This document shows positions 23,166-23,453 of a DNA stretch of 23,453 nt, in pieces. The DNA is from CBETVX01 sp965539935 (lineage in GTDB: Bacteria; Bacillota; Clostridia; Peptostreptococcales; Caminicellaceae). The stretch is taken from contig CBETVX010000047.1 of the NCBI GenBank assembly GCA_965539935.1, positions 1 to 23,453 of the forward strand, in the 5' to 3' direction. Numbering within the stretch: the stretch's first letter is position 1; the number at the start of each line of letters is the position of its first letter. The translations under genes and the position numbers were made by a program. The notes under the pieces were generated by a model. The model was not told the DNA's origin and did not search any database. It saw only the letters and a program-made list of their open reading frames with translations.

Positions 23166-23327
23166 TTATTTTTTGCTTTCAAAACTTCCACAATCTGTTG
23201 CTTCAGGAGTAGTGACATTATTATGGTGTTTAACAACATTTATGTGGTCTAAACTACAATAAGATTCATTTTGAGCGTGATATTTACATTCATTTACTGA
23301 ACAACTAATACTTTTATTAACTTTCAT
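23166..23327 (-). CDS. DUF1540-type small Cys-rich protein
   Basis: This 53-residue protein has the spacing ISCSVNECKYHAQNESYCSL, then TDCGSFE near the end. It has Cys9, Cys14, Cys24 and Cys46, plus His17, as in DUF1540 proteins, where the cysteines probably bind a metal. The ATG at 23327 has an ideal AGGAGG site seven bases upstream. DUF1540 proteins are common in spore-forming and anaerobic Firmicutes, often in several copies, and their role is unknown. The gene is convergent to the Nudix gene. The last 110 bases of the window, upstream of this gene, contain no clear promoter. Confidence 0.82.
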   Translation of the reverse strand: MKVNKSISCSVNECKYHAQNESYCSLDHINVVKHHNNVTTPEATDCGSFESKK

Positions 23328-23453
23328 AAATTCACCTCCTATGATTCAGTCAAAAATATTATTGTCTATTTTAGAGATTATTATTCCCTAAATACATGAA
23401 AGAAAAAATATTAGATTTTACCATATAAGTTGTATATATTTAAAGAATAATTA

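Overview
The window is AT-rich with short intergenic gaps, strong AGGAGG-type ribosome binding sites, frequent TTG/GTG starts and sigma-A-like promoters. This and the murB-PHP-rapZ-glmR block point to a low-GC Bacillota chromosome of the Clostridia/Tissierellia type. I see no rRNA or tRNA genes, no transposase, no phage genes and no CRISPR array.

Region 1 (1-9759) is a sugar-acid catabolism locus. An IclR-type regulator, a KDPG aldolase and a 2-keto-3-deoxygluconate (KDG) kinase form one operon that ends at a clear terminator. An IlvD/Edd-family dehydratase with its own promoter follows. Then come a FadR-subfamily GntR regulator, a complete TRAP transporter (P, Q and M subunits) and a D-2-hydroxyacid dehydrogenase. 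Together they read as TRAP import of a sugar acid, optional reduction of a keto acid, dehydration to KDG, phosphorylation to KDPG, and cleavage to pyruvate and glyceraldehyde 3-phosphate. This is the modified Entner-Doudoroff route known from clostridia. The dehydratase and GntR promoters each carry a TTGTnnnACAA palindrome starting 15 bases after the end of the -10 box, so one repressor probably controls both. The IclR gene has a separate operator cluster built on ACGAA/TTCGT.

Region 2 (9872-15625) is mostly core. It holds a DUF1294 membrane protein, a membrane-anchored orphan sugar-type solute-binding protein, then murB, a PHP phosphoesterase, rapZ and glmR (yvcK), all on the + strand and ending in a terminator. 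The whiA gene that usually follows glmR is not here.

Region 3 (15734-18887) has a tryptophanase, assigned against tyrosine phenol-lyase by three diagnostic residues. Convergent to it is a HAD phosphatase-DeoR regulator pair on the - strand.

Region 4 (18921-22560) carries clear decay. A UPF0303-type gene is broken by one nonsense codon and one frameshift. An RmlD-like SDR and a Gfo/Idh/MocA oxidoreductase follow. Next is a 36-codon stump of a PflD-like glycyl radical enzyme directly before an intact fructose-6-phosphate aldolase, which preserves half of the pflD-talC neighbourhood known in E. coli. A possible RmlD-like C-terminal scrap lies further downstream.

Region 5 (22700-23453) has a Nudix hydrolase and, on the - strand, a 53-residue Cys-rich DUF1540 protein.
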